Shown: piece after piece, positions 22,726 to 34,839 of the stretch
Layout: every line of letters begins with the position of its first letter
Position numbering within the stretch: the stretch's first letter is position 1
Position numbers and translations under genes: made by a program
Notes under the pieces: generated by a model
Database searches by the model: none
What the model was told of the DNA's origin: nothing
What the model saw: only the letters and a program-made list of their open reading frames with translations
Assembly: GCF_902459465.1 (NCBI RefSeq)
Contig: NC_047075.1
Location: forward strand, 10,099,119-10,163,118
Source: Asterias rubens
Taxonomy: Eukaryota > Echinodermata > Asteroidea > Forcipulatida > Asteriidae
Reading direction: 5' to 3'
DNA length: 64,000 bases

Positions 22726-23103
22726 TTAAAGGCATGGACACTATTGGTAATTACTCAAATCAACTATTAGCATAAAACCTTTCTTGGTGACGAGTAATGG
22801 GGAGAGGTTGATGGTATTAAACATTGTGAGAAACGGCCCGCTCTGAAGTGCCATAGTTTTTTTGAAAGAAGTGATTTTCCACGAATTTGATTTCGAGACC
22901 TCAAGTTTAGAATTTGAGGTCTCGAAATCAACAATCTAAACGCACGCAACTTCGTGTGACAAGGGTGTTTTATTTCTTTCGTTATTATCTCGCAACTTCG
23001 ATGACCGGTTGAGCTCAAATTTTCACAGGTTTGTTATTTTATGCATATGTTGAGACTGTGAATGCTAGTCTTTGACAATTACCAAAAGTGTCCACTGCCT
23101 TGA
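22726..23103 (-). mobile_element. TTAA-1 MITE with eroded right flank
   Basis: TTAA lies at 22726-22729. The right end reads ccactgccttgaa, so the second TTAA has become TGAA. One base is missing from the left TIR (aggcatggacac). The central hairpin is intact at about 22888-22929. Confidence 0.9.
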
Positions 23104-23469
23104 AAAAGTCGAACACATTAACGGATGCTGTAAAGATCGTGACTTGATTTAGGTGTCCGTTATTTTTATGTTTTCCTTTTTTTTTTTTTTTTTTCTTTCG
23201 TACCAGCGTTAAATGTAAAATTTCATGTAAAAATGCGGGCTTTTGATAACGCAGACAAACTATCAGTAGTTCGACGTCTGCTAAATTGCTTCAATGTATG
23301 AAATAGGCCTTAAACTCTAACACTGGCACTGGAGGGATGCCCTTTTGGGCGGAAAGGATCGAAGCTGTTCTCGTTTAATTCCATCATACACAAAACTAAT
23401 CATTTATGATTTCAATATAATTCACGAATTTTACCAAACAGGAATGTCGGATATCAAATACACTTGTAA

Positions 23470-23821
23470 CCTTTGAAAACTGTCAAAGACCAGTCTTCTC
23501 ACTTTGTGTATCCCAACATACGCATAAAATAACAGACCTGTGAAAATTTGAGCTCAATCGGTCGTCGAAGTAAGTTGATAACAATAACAGAAAAAACACC
23601 CTTGTCACACGAAGTTGGGTGATTTTGGATGCTTAATTTCGAGACCTCCAAATTTAATTCCGAGGTCGCAAAATCAAATTCGTGGAAAATTACTCCTTTC
23701 TCGAAAACTATTTTACTTCAGAGGGAGACGTTTCTCACAATGTTTTAATACTACCAACAGCTCTCCATTGATCGTTACCAAGTAAGATTTTTTTTGTATA
23801 GTATTAACCAATCACTGCCTG
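23470..23821 (+). mobile_element. Degraded TTAA-1 MITE
   Basis: Internal blocks (gtcaaagaccagtcttctc, ttgagctcaatcggtcgtcg, acgaagttg, ttcagagggagacg) are clear. The left TIR is lost and the right end is reduced to accaatcactgcct. The central hairpin has several mismatches. Confidence 0.8.
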
Positions 23822-25085
23822 TAACATAATTCACGAATTTTACTAAAACAGAAATGCTGGATTTTTATCTAGACATGCAACTTGACCAACCATTATTGAC
23901 CGATTCAAAAAAGTTCAAACCATCAGCTAACAGAGGCCAAGTAGAGAGAAGGTATTAAAAGATCAAGTTACCTGCTTAGGCAAATACATTGATATTTGCA
24001 TTGGCTTTAAAGTGCGTGGACTGTGTTGATATTTGCATTGGGTGTAAGTGCCTAGACGTTGTTGATTACTGCAAAGGCCGAAGCGCAGATGTAAGATCAT
24101 AAGATTGAAAACGGATCTATTTGAAATCAATCCATCCATTACGATGCCAAGATGCAGTCTCAATGGGCTCAGGATGTGTGTTAATACTTTGAATAGGATT
24201 ACAAATCCCACTATTAAATGAGTGTATGGGTTTTGTCCACCGGACGATTAGTGGTCAAACTGTGTATTGTGTAATTGTTTTATTGTGTACGCCGGTACAA
24301 GAAGTTTCGGTCAACAACAACGCCACCTGTTCCATGAGTTTTCGTATGTAGATTAAACTGTAACTTTACATTAGCGAATAATCACTTTAAATCGTCCATG
24401 TATCGGTTATAACATCTGCTGTGAGCTCCAGTGATCGTAAAGGGACATGCTGCCCTCAGATTGGGCGCTGTGGGCAATACAACTGCTTGCTATTCAATTT
24501 GTTTTTGTGGAATGAATACGATTCACACAACTATCCCTCGAAATATGTGTTGTTTCGGTCATTAACCTTCCTTTATAGAAGTGCAGCCTCACAATACGTT
24601 TGAGGATAATGAACGGGCGTTTACGTCCCCTGAGAACGAAGCAATTATAGATATTGACTAGGCAAAATGCCTCTGGCCACGAATATTATAAAAGAGAAAG
24701 TGGCCAATTTCAAACAGTTGCTTATCACAAAACAAGCTAAGCACATTAAAATGCTAACCAGAATATGGTTACCAGCCAAAAGAGACTCTCACTTAACGTA
24801 TGTTACTGGTGCCCGATTAACTTGTTCAGGGTGAAAACAAAAGCAATAGTTCGTGGTTTTGCAGCTCTTTGGGATTATCGGGCCAAAAGCAACACATTTG
24901 TTTCGTTCCGCCCTATCATATTTCAAGACAACGTGGATTACAGCGGACATCTTGTCTCCACGGGAAACTTTGACAAAATGGCAGCTAAAAAAGTTTACCA
25001 TGATTTTGTCGGAGGTGAAAAGAACCTACGTGGTGATTCTCCAAACACAAGAAATAAAGGTCCTGGGTCTGAATCCCACCTGAGT
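23822..25085. other. No gene accepted; one 118-residue frame noted
   Basis: The longest frame (24765-25121, +) runs straight into the inverted-repeat element at 25086 and has no domain that I recognise. A degenerate T-arm-like string (ctgggtctgaatcccacc) near 25065 hints at an old SINE. Nothing else is seen. Confidence 0.4.
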
Positions 25086-25535
25086 AACGCCGTTTTCACA
25101 CTACTCTATTCCCCGGGTTGACCCCTGGGAATAACAGTCTGAAGTGTTACACAAAACTTCACCACACACATCTTCAAAAAGTCCATTTTGAAAAGTTTTA
25201 AACCTGTCGCTAGAGGGCGGTATTGTATTTTTGTGACGTCATTGATATTTCTTGTTGAGATGCCCACCCTTGCCAGACACTAACATCGTTGAAAGAAACT
25301 CCATAACTTTTGCCACTTTTGTTCACACTATGATCGCTTTACCCCTGGTTGCCCTCTGTCTGACCCGGTCTATCCCTACTCTGGAGTAGTGGTAAGCGGT
25401 AAAACCCTGGAACCTCGTGGAATAGTGATACAGCGTGAAGGTGCGCCGGGGTAACCATTGGGGGTAAAAACAAGTCCCGGGGCCTCTCCGGGGCTGTATT
25501 CCACGAGCATAGGAGATACAGTGTGAAAAGGGCTT
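25086..25535. mobile_element. Inverted-repeat MITE with cgttttcacact ends
   Basis: The left edge aacgccgttttcacact and the right edge agtgtgaaaagggctt form an imperfect TIR followed inward by ctctattcc-like sequence on both sides and by GC-rich ccccggg runs. The length is about 450 bp. The divergence suggests an old copy. Confidence 0.55.
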
Positions 25536-25574
25536 ATGCTTTCTGAGATTGTTTGTCTGTGGGAATATGGTGCT

Positions 25575-26001
25575 TTAAAGGATTCGGGTACTTTTTCAAA
25601 ATGTCCACAGATTTACATTAAACTTGCAGGGTTTGAAGTAATGGTAGTGGAAAGCTTCCCTTCAAGTATTACTAACTAAGGTTTTGTAGTTTTTGAGAAA
25701 TTAGTAAAACAAGTCACAAAATAATTTCGGTCTCACGAGACCAAAATTATTTTAGCATGTAATATCCCCTGAACCAGTTATGATAATATACCAAAACCAT
25801 AGCACAACTGGTTAATGCGTTTTTACATGCTAAATCTGAGACGAAAACTATTACTTTTACTCATTTCTCAAAAACTACAGCACCTCAGAAAGTAAACGTT
25901 CAAGGGAAGCTTTCTACTATCATACTCTTCAAACTGTGTAAGTTTAATGTAAATCTGTGGACATTGTGTTTTTTGTTAGGAAAAGTACATATACCCTTTA
26001 A
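25575..26001. mobile_element. TTAA-3 MITE
   Basis: TTAA occurs at 25575-25578 and 25998-26001. The arms pair: atgtccacagatttacatta with its inverse near 25945-25965, and catttctcaaaaactacag on the right with its counterpart at about 25687-25705. The centre carries ggtctcacgagacc flanked by aaaattatttt. No coding capacity is visible. Confidence 0.85.
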
Positions 26002-26869
26002 ACACATGGGTGTAAGGGTTAATGACAAGCTTGTACCTGTCGAATCCCGCTGCATTAACATAGGCTTATATCATCGCAGTGCACGCTGCTAGGATTTACA
26101 ATGCCTCTACTCTACCTACTAGATGCCAATTTCGGATAGTTATGACATTAGCTGTATCATGGCGCGGGTTTGAGTTCTGCTAGAGTAATACGCCGGTTTT
26201 TTTGTCTTCACATAACTCAGGAAAGCCAACAGATCCTTTTACACACAAGTGTAAAGGTAAACTATTACTTATTCCCGCCGCAAGTAAAACGTACACAAAC
26301 ACATTCATTTATACGTACTCATATGCAATGTTTAATAATGCCTTTTAGCACATAATTACAGTTGTTGACAGAAAACACATTAGCAACATACTGGAATTAG
26401 GCTGTCCCTTCTGGGTAATTCGTGTCAGCGCTGTAATTGCCCTGGCTTGGCGATGCCAGACTTTCCGCCTCTCTTGAGACTTCACTACTTGATGAAACAT
26501 CCACTGTTTAATGTACACATTATTTAGCTGTGTAATTACAAAGCGAACAGTACGAACCAGCAGCACTTTAGAAATGTGTTCTAAAATCGATTCTTCAAAG
26601 ACATTTATTGTGTATAAGCAAGTGGAGGGAATCGGGAATAAAGTAGAAGGGGAGACGTCGGCCGATGTGCCTGTAATCGGTGTCGACTCATTCAGTTGTT
26701 AGCATTCCTTCATTACCGAGATGAGGAGTCCCTGATTCTACATCTCTAATCCTCGAGAGCATCTATGTGATAATACATCAGGGTGATATATGCACCGCTC
26801 TCATGTTTGTGTATTGTGTCACCTATCTGTGTATTATGCCCATGAAAAGATAAATCTAATTGAGTTCTA
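26002..26869. other. No gene recognised
   Basis: Short frames only; no RNA gene or shared repeat until the duplicated segment begins near 26870. Confidence 0.45.
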
Positions 26870-27016
26870 ACGAAAGTAAAATTCCTTATAGAGGAAAGAG
26901 TGAGCTGAGCAAATCACAAGAAGAAACCAAATGTTAGGACCTGCTACTGAAATAGTAGGTCCGGAACCCTCTCAAAAGCTGAAATTCATTTAAAAAAAAA
27001 AGTAAAATTATTGTTG

Positions 27017-27351
27017 GTGTCTAGCCTAATATATTGATTCACGGTCTTTATGAAACGAGTCTTAATCAAAGTAAAATGCTTGCAGAGGAAAGAGTGAGCT
27101 GGGCAAATAATAAGAAGAGGCCAAATGTGTCTAGCCTAATATATTGATTCACGGTCTTTATGAAACGAGTCTTAATCAAAGTAAAATGCTTGCAGAGGAA
27201 AGAGTGAGCTGATCAAATAATAAGAAGAGACCAAATGTGTCTAGCCTTTTATATTGATTCACGGTCTTTATGAAACGAGTCTTAATCAAAGTAAAATGCT
27301 TGCAGAGGACATAGTGAGCTGAGCAAATAATAAGAAGAGACCAAAATGTGA
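27017..27351 (+). repeat. Three tandem copies, 110-bp period
   Basis: Units start at gtgtctagcc at 27017, 27127 and 27237, each with attgattcacggtctttatg, aacgagtcttaatcaaag and agaggaa/cat-agtgagct. Divergence between units is low. Single, more divergent units occur in copy B at about 34803 and 35048. Confidence 0.9.
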
Positions 27352-27912
27352 TCCCATACAATAAATTGCGATATTCGATACATGCACCATAGACAAGTTT
27401 TGTGAGGACCTGCTACTGAAATAGTGGGTCCGGAACCCTCTCAGAAGCTGAAGTTGTTGCCATTTACGAAGCTTGTCGTGCGTCGAGTTCGAACCGTGCA
27501 TTGAAAAGCAAGCTTTGAAAACTTGATGCGTCGCTCAGTTCTATACAAATGTGTCTAAACGGTTAAGAGCCGCAATAAGAACAGGTGTATGAGTGGGAAG
27601 CAGGACTGACAGAATGGCAATTTTGTTTTTACAAAAGTGGCACTGTGCTGCCTTATTCGATGGAACAGGCTACTAACGGAGGGTTCCACTCCTACTGTTC
27701 TGTCTGTAAAACGTATAAATATAAACACAACAAATACCATCAACATGATGCGTGTTGTCACCGTGTTCTCACTCCCGACGATGTCATGGTTTGCCTGCAC
27801 AAGGGTCCATGTTTAATTTAAATTTCCCCTCTAAACAAAACTCCTTTTATTTCATTAAAATATTCAGAATTTCACTGTGGGCTTGCTTGAATTAGAAACG
27901 TGATGTAATTGA

Positions 27913-28307
27913 TTAAAGGCAGTGGACACTATTGGTAATTACTCAAAATAATTATTGGCATAAAACCTTATTTAGTAACGAGTAATGTGGAGAGGTTGAT
28001 AGTATAAAACATTGTGAGAAACGGCTCACTCTGAAGTGCCATAGTTTTCAAGAAAGAAGTAATTTTCCACGAATTTGATTTCGAGACCTCAGATTTAGAA
28101 CTTGAGGTCTCGAAATCAACCATCTTATCGCACACTACACAACTTCGTGTGACCACAAGGGCGTTTTTTCTTTCATAGTTATCTCGCAACTCCGACGACC
28201 AATCGAGCTCAAATTTTCACAGGTTTGTTATTTTATGCATACGTTGAGATACACCAACTGTGAAGGCTATAGTCTTTGACAATTACCAATAGTGTCCACT
28301 GCCTTAA
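27913..28307 (-). mobile_element. TTAA-1 MITE with a paralogous empty site
   Basis: TTAA occurs at 27913-27916 and 28304-28307. The matching place in copy B (35680-35683) has a single TTAA in the same flanks (gtgatgtaat...acatccttgtaaattcag), so this copy inserted after the duplication, or was removed precisely from B. The right TIR has one T-to-A change. Confidence 0.95.
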
Positions 28308-28396
28308 AACATCCTTGTAAATTCAGGGAATGCACATACAAATTTACACACAATTACGAAGAAACACGATTTTCAATAATTGTCTTTATGATCACA

Positions 28397-28751
28397 TTAA
28401 ATTCAGTGGACACCACCGGTATTGGTTATAACTCTAACTATTTATTAGCATTTAACCTTACTTGGTAACGAGTAATCTGGAGCTGTTGATGGTATACAAC
28501 ATTACGGGAAACGGCTTCCTCTGTAGTATTGTGACTTTTGAGAAAGAAGTAATTTTCAACGAATTTGATTTCGAGACATCAGGATTATAATTTAGGGTCT
28601 CGAAATCAAGCATCTGAAAGCACACAACTTCTTGAGACAAAGGTGTTTTTCTTTCATTAATATCTCAAAACTTAGACGACCGATTGAGCTCAAATTTTCA
28701 CATGTTTGTTATTTTTTTTCCTTCATAAATTGAGACACACCAAGTGAGAAG
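28397..28751 (-). mobile_element. Old TTAA-1 MITE, shared by both duplicate copies
   Basis: The left end ttaaattcagtggacacc is followed by a mutated body; the central palindrome is reduced (gagacatcagg...agggtctc). The right end stops at caccaagtgagaagac without a TIR. The same degraded copy is at 35772-36132, so it predates the segmental duplication. Confidence 0.85.
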
Positions 28752-30018
28752 ACTCACTTGGACTTACATGTACTTGAACGTACTCTACGCATTGCAGGCA
28801 AATTCATTGGGGGTCGATGTTTGATCAAGGCAAAGTCTGCCTCGATTGACGTCACAAAAGGCGGAGTCACCCCTAACAACTTTATCTATTTTTTTTAAAC
28901 ATATAAATCGTGACAAACAATTACTTAAACAATTGTTTTAACGTTCATTAACATATATACTCTTATGTTTGAAAAAATATATATACTTCAAGGTGACTTT
29001 AAGTTAATGACACACAAAGATACAAGCATTACATAGTGCATAACATCCAAACTAACCCTCTAACCTACAATTATCAAAGCTGTCCACCGTGCTGGCAACA
29101 TGCAAAGGGGGCGTTTCATCCAATATGGCCCCTCACGGTAGGGTTAAACACCAAAATGTTTCGTAATGTCCCATGTACTCTTCTTATTCACTCGTTTCTA
29201 ACATCAGATACCTTGTAGGGATGAAAATTGATTGCGAGGAACCCATAGGTTAGTCACATTACAACGATCTTAAATAGCATGATTCATTGTCCCCCAATCA
29301 GAGTTATTTACCCTGTAATATAACAAACCGTCTGATCCTGCCCAGTGGAGCCAACATGTAAATTATTCCCCGGGGCTCTTCGTGATTAAGTTAATGACAC
29401 ACACACGGATACGAACACAACGTATAACAATTCAAAAACATCCTTTAACCTAAAGTGATCAAAAGCTATTCAGCGTGCTGACTCAAAAAATGGGGGGGGG
29501 GGGGGCGTTGAAACTAAAACCTTCGCCGCAGCGTTAATCAGAAATATAAATCTTCTTTCCCCCTGTAAGAAGAAGTTTTATCAATGTCGTTTCTTCCATA
29601 GGATACCTCGTAGGGATGATTATTGATCAATGTGAAATCCATAGGTAACTCACATTACACCGATCTCAAATAGCAGGAACTCAGTTTCATGAGCGATTTT
29701 CGTGACCCATTATGTTGTAATTCATCATTGATATAGAATTAATTCCAAACATATCACATCACAGCTACCGTTGACAATAACCGTTGTTTAAATGCGGTTA
29801 CTCTGAAGCGATTAACCCGTGCCTACCCGCCAAGACGGTTAAGAAAAATCAATTGAGCAAGTACATTATACCCTTTGACAAAGTTGCTTCATGAACTGTC
29901 CATGTAGTACAAGTTGGTGTTAATGTAGGATAATTTAATTGAGTTTGACAAGTTTACGTAATCATACCAAGTGATGAAATGTGTTTTAAAATTAAAAGTG
30001 AAAGTCTTATGTTTGTTA

Positions 30019-30960
30019 TAGGTTTTCTCGGTCAATTTCGGAAAATGAGCAGCCAATTTAACCACCAGCCTATTCTATTTCGCACGAAATCGAATGCTAC
30101 TAAAAAAGGGTCATTCGATTTCATTTTAAGACTAGTCAAATCTACTTTTACGTCATTCGATTTAACAAAATAATCATTCAATTTAACAATTCATCGAAGC
30201 TGCATTCAAATTCGCAGGAGTGTTTTTGAGGCGTGTGTTTAGTCCTTCATTTTCATTTTGAGGCAGTCAATTCTGATGTTTGTGCAGTCTTAAAAACGCT
30301 TGATTAACTTGTTGTTTCCTTACACGAATGTTATAAAGGCATGCGGTTAATTTGTTGGCACTCTTGAACATAATATGCCAAGATGTCTGGCCCGCCAACA
30401 GATAGGTGGTGAATATTTACAAAAACCAACAACTGGAAAAACATTTTGTCTTAAACCCCCAAAACATTCAAACACATTCAAATGTCAAGTCTTGGTCAGT
30501 TAACCATTGAAGGTCTCCCGAGAAAAGAAGAAGAAAACAACCCTTATTGGGCCCAAGGTAAAGTCTACTGGAATCATAAAATAAAGAAAATAAGGTTCGT
30601 TCGATTTAAAAGTGAAGGAACGAAACGGTTTGCCTTATACAGTTTATCTGTTTATTCGTATTTCTTCAGTGGTACTTTGAATTTGAATCCTCGGTGAGCG
30701 AAATCGATTGCCTCTTTACGAAATTGAAAATTATTAAATCAGCAAAATCTCTAGTCGAACCAGCTTTGCTAAATTGAATGATGATTGTGTGTCATAAAAA
30801 AGAATGAGTGTGCTAGGAACTTGAATGCTTCAAAACGAAATTGAATGACCGAATTCTGAATTTGAAACGCAATAAAAACCGGAGAGGCAAAATAGCTTTA
30901 ATTCGAGCGCCTGAAAATGAAATTGGCTGCTCATTTGCCGAACTTGACCGAGAAAACCTA
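30019..30960. mobile_element. AGGTTTTCTCGGTCAA-ended element, 942 bp
   Basis: The termini taggttttctcggtcaa and ttgaccgagaaaaccta are inverse and continue inward (tgagcagccaattt against aaattggctgctca). The copy-B site (about 43879-43884) lacks it. The interior is studded with short strings of the type cattcgattt, attcaattt, cgaaattgaatg in both orientations. The frame at 30482-30697 has no recognised motif. A partial second copy is at 51718-52040. Target repeat length is unclear. Confidence 0.8.
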
Positions 30961-31752
30961 TTTTATACGGTATAATTTTAATTTGAAGCAGTTCTAGTGT
31001 TGCTATGTGTTGTGAAATAATTGGAAGCAGGATATGTGTTATGGTTTGTTTAATGATTTATTAAAACAAACATAATTAAAATTTGCATTCAGAAGCATTC
31101 CACGAACAGTAACACAATTACAAAAAAAATCATTACATATACAATTAAAATGGCTTAGCCTATCTAATATAAATATTAATACTAAAAAAAACCCCCAAAA
31201 AACACTGACTGCAGACCACTGATTGCTTGTCGAATTATTAATATTTCATGTGTTGCTGTACACAATGATTGGAAAATTCATGTATTTTATATACTTGACG
31301 AATAAACCATTCAATTAAGTTCAATCCAATTATTAGATATCGCCCATTTTGACATAATCGTTTAGCTCAACATTTTCACATTACATTACCTTCCAATCTA
31401 TCCGCAACCCGACACTGTCTTTTCCTCGAAGTCGTCAACAGGAGAAACGAAACGTCTTTGTCATTTGGAAGAATGTCTTCATTTCGCCGATGAATTCGAA
31501 GAAGGTTTTCCTGTTACATGAAAGACATGATTCAATTTGGGTTCAGGACCTCCCGTTGCCAATAATGTGCACTGAGATCAATGAGCATTGACAATCAGAA
31601 CGAAACATGCTGACATCTAACTGTGCAAATCCCAATGTGGGGAAGATAGTTTGCTTCAATTATATTGATGCGGCTCGTCAATCATGCAATTCAGTTATGC
31701 AATTAATTTCATCCAATTCGATCCTGCAATCCTAATGATGTGGTTGGTATGC

Positions 31753-32138
31753 TTAAAGGCAGTGGACACTTTTGGTAATTACTCAAAATAATTGTTAGCA
31801 TAAAACCTTACTTTGAAACGAGTAATGGGGAGCTGTTGATAGTAAAACACATTGTGAGAAACGGCTCCCTCTGAAGTAATGTAGTTTTCGAGAAAGAAGT
31901 AATTTTCAACAAATTTTATTTAAAAACCTCAGATTTAGAATTTGATGTCTCGAAATCAAGCATGAAAGCACACCACTTCGTGAGACAAGGGTGTTTTTCT
32001 TTCATTATTATCTCGCAACTTCGACGACCAATTGTGCTCAATTTTTCACAGGTTTATTATTGTATGCATGTGATGAGATACCGCAAGTGAGGAGTTTGGT
32101 CTTTGACAATAATTGCCAATAGTGTCCAGTGTCTTTAA
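31753..32138 (-). mobile_element. TTAA-1 MITE, shared with copy B
   Basis: TTAA occurs at 31753-31756 and 32135-32138. The same insertion is at 44714-45106 in copy B, so it predates the duplication. The hairpin left arm has decayed (tttaaaaacctca). Confidence 0.9.
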
Positions 32139-32385
32139 TATAAACACTAATAACCAGAGAATGATATCTTTTTCTGAATGCTTTCGAGGGTTCGAATCCA
32201 GACATTGCCCCACTGGTGGTTCATGTTAATAAACCTGACGGATTGATCCGTGCTTAAAACAATAAACGTTGAATTGGTTGGTTTACGTAATGCATCTATT
32301 TAGCCTCTCGAAACAATATCCCACATCAGAACAAGTAAGTTGGCCCTTGAGTGTTCGGTTGGACATCCCATTTTAATAACACTAC

Positions 32386-32768
32386 TTAAGACACTGGACA
32401 CTATTGGTAATTGTCAAAGACCAGTCTTCTCACTTGGTGTATCTCAACATTATGCATAAAATAACAAACCTGTGAAAACTTGATCTCAATTGATCGTCGA
32501 AGTTGCAAAAAAAATAAAAGAAAAACACCCTTGTCACACCAAGTTGTGTGCTTTCAGATGCTTGATTTCGTGACCTCAAATTCTTAATCTGAGGTCTCGA
32601 AATCAAATTAGTGGAAAACTACTTCTTTCTCGGAAACTACACTACTTCAGAGAGAGCAGTTTCTCAAAATGTGTTATACCACCAACAACTCCCCATTACT
32701 CGTTACCAAGTAGGGTTTTATGCCAATAATTGATTTGAGTAATTGCCAGTATTGTCCACTGCCTTTAA
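32386..32768 (+). mobile_element. TTAA-1 MITE
   Basis: TTAA occurs at 32386-32389 and 32765-32768. At this place copy B has about 70 bp of unrelated DNA, itself bounded by ttaa strings (about 45356-45425), so the site has been remodelled in at least one copy. Confidence 0.9.
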
Positions 32769-32857
32769 GCAACTTCTTTTCACGAAAATGTTGTACTGGT
32801 ATTGACTTGATACGTCTACTGACACCACAAAATAGTTTATACCATCACAAATTGAAT

Positions 32858-33244
32858 TTAAAGGCAGTGGACACTATTGGTAATTACTCAAAATAATTAT
32901 TAGCATAAGACCGTTCTTGGTGACGAGTATAGGGGAAGAAGTTGATGGTATAAAACATTTTGAAAAAAGGCACTCTCTGAAGTGATGTAGTTTTTGAGAA
33001 AGAAGTAATTTTCAAGGAATTTGATTCCGAGACATCAGATTGAGAACCTAAGGTCTCGAAATCAACCATCAAAACGCACCAACTTCCTGTGACAATGGTG
33101 TTTTCTTCTTTCATTATTATCTCGCAAGTTCGATGACCGATTGAGCTCAAATTTTAACAAGTTTGTTATTTCATGCATATGTTGAGATACACCAAGTGAG
33201 AAGACTGGTCTTTGACAATTACCAATAGTGTCAAATGTCTTTAA
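32858..33244 (-). mobile_element. TTAA-1 MITE at the edge of the inverted duplication
   Basis: TTAA occurs at 32858-32861 and 33241-33244. The right end carries the rare variant agtgtcaaatgtct, shared only with the 63195 copy, where it reads agacatttgac-like in inverse (tacatttgacactattgg). The two are therefore paralogues carried by the inverted duplication. Confidence 0.9.
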
Positions 33245-34448
33245 GCATTCTGTGAATTTCTCCCGTCTAAAGTTTCTCGATTATGAATTTATAAACATGC
33301 TTTTTGCCCCCCCCCCCAAAAAAAAAAAAAAAAAGTATTATTATTTCGAACCCCTCTACATACCCGCTGAAAACGTGATTATCATAAGATGTCCCCAAAC
33401 TATAGTCTGTGGTCATCTTTAAACCATCATGTGGTACATCACAATTTTTGGGGAAAGGTAAACAAAACAGTTTTTTTTTCAACAAAACAACACAAAAACT
33501 AAAACATGTCAGAATTGATTGATCAATCAAAGCTTGTTTCATATTAGTTACGTTTTAATTGGTTTCAATCAGATTTGTATATGTTTCTATTTAATTACAA
33601 ATTAATGTTCGATTGTTTTTTGGCTGAAACTGACAAAATGTGTGGGGTGTTTCATGTTGATGTATATGTTTGGTTAGTTCCCGTTATCGCCCTATCCAGA
33701 CAAATTTGGTTGCATCAATGTCATAATTGTTCATAAACCGCTCATGAATGAAATAATAAGTGAACGTGGCCGGACTGCAAGGACAAGTTAACACAGAAAT
33801 CCTATAAAAAAAAAATCCACCTATGGCGTACAAAACTAACATAATGTGATCTACTGCACTTCTATCCTTCAGTCAATAAAACACGCTACAAATATAACAC
33901 AGTACAGTCACTTCAAAAAAGTCCAACAAAGCTGGGCATGCTGCATATACACAAGTTGACAAAACCCGTTTAAACTAGCCCTACACATTAAATGTTTATC
34001 TGAAAAATACTAATAAAACACAAAGACAGGCTCAAAGAGAGCTCTAGCACACAAACCATAACTAGTAATGGTGTGGTAGGATTTCATAAACCCTTCGGGG
34101 ATTTAGGTATCAGTTATGCTCCGAACACATACAGGGTGGTCTCTGATGGTAATACACATTGTGGACAGTGCAAGTTCCGCCAGGAAGGAAATTTGGTTTT
34201 CACGTATCAAATATTGGTAACATTATTAGTCTAAATACACTCGCCCCCGTGCGATGCTGAGTCAATATTGCTTTGGTTCTCGGGAAATGTTGGCCGATAA
34301 GTGCAAGCGTGGGGTCTTTCCTTGCTCTGTGCCTACTGTACATTGATATATGTTTCTATCTCACCGAACGCTCAGTGTTTGTCGATACAACTTCGCCTAA
34401 TAATCACTGAAGCATAACTACAATATTATCTTATTATTTTGTGTACAG
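32858..34448. repeat. Inverted duplication, arm 1
   Basis: This is the reverse complement of 59625-63579. In the outer 210 bp (34240-34448 against 59625-59850) I count about three differences. Arm 1 lacks the SINE at 60258 and the 2-kb foldback at 60768, but has about 70 bp near 34105-34175 that arm 2 lacks. The paired frames at 33267-33542 and 62802-63077 simply reflect this duplication. Confidence 0.9.
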
Positions 34449-34594
34449 AGGTGTTTTCTTGCATTATTATCTCGCAACTTTGACGATCGATTGAGCTAAA
34501 ATTTGCACAGGTTTGTTATTGTATGCATATGTTGAGATACACCAACTGTGAAGACTAATCTTTTACAGTTACCAATAGTGTCCACTGTCTTTAA
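34449..34594 (-). mobile_element. TTAA-1 right-half fragment at a duplication edge
   Basis: Only gtgttttcttgcattatta through ccactgtctttaa is present. It begins exactly where similarity to the other inverted-duplication arm ends, so the breakpoint lies in this element. Confidence 0.85.
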
Positions 34595-34839
34595 ATGCGG
34601 GACAAATGAAATATCAATTCGATTATTCAGGGGAAACTGAAGCAGTTAAGTAGCAACTGAAATCCACAATCGAACCGGGTCAAAAAGGAGAAAAGCCAGT
34701 CAAGTATTTTTTTAATGACATCCTGCCACCCGATATTACTGTTTTGGTTTGGTCAAAATATAGAGGTACTCGGAAATCAAATGAAGTTTGGTGACTGGCC
34801 TAAAGCTATTGATTCACAGTCTTTATGATTTGAGTCCTG

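Larger units (their letters stand above)
26870..29700 (+). repeat. Segmental duplication, copy A (first part)
   Basis: This matches 34840-36515 and then 41066-41640 in the same orientation; landmarks are gaggacctgctactgaaa, gaagcttgtcgtgcgtcg, gtgtatgagtgggaagcag and gcgtttcatccaatatggcc. Copy A has a TTAA-1 element at 27913 that B lacks. B has the 36516-41065 element that A lacks. Frames in it (for example 27585-27821) are not kept open in copy B, so I do not call genes. Confidence 0.88.
29868..32850 (+). repeat. Segmental duplication, copy A (second part)
   Basis: This matches 43725-45520 in the same orientation; landmarks are acattataccctttgacaaa, ccatgtagtacaagttggtg, gacatgattcaatttgg and ttggcccttgag. 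Copy A additionally contains the 30019-30960 element and the TTAA-1 copy at 32386. Confidence 0.88.

Noticed and set aside
24765..25121. 118-residue open frame
   Set aside because: No recognisable domain or splice signal, and its last part is the end of an inverted-repeat element.
27017..27351. Regular direct repeats considered as a CRISPR-like array
   Set aside because: The units are contiguous 110-bp tandem copies without unique spacers, in a clearly eukaryotic setting.
27585..27821. 78-residue Cys/His-containing frame, which looked like a zinc-binding fragment
   Set aside because: The paralogous copy at about 35347-35580 is frame-shifted and the Cys/His spacing fits no family that I know.
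33267..33542. A frame apparently conserved with 62802-63077
   Set aside because: The similarity is explained by the recent inverted duplication; homopolymers interrupt both copies.
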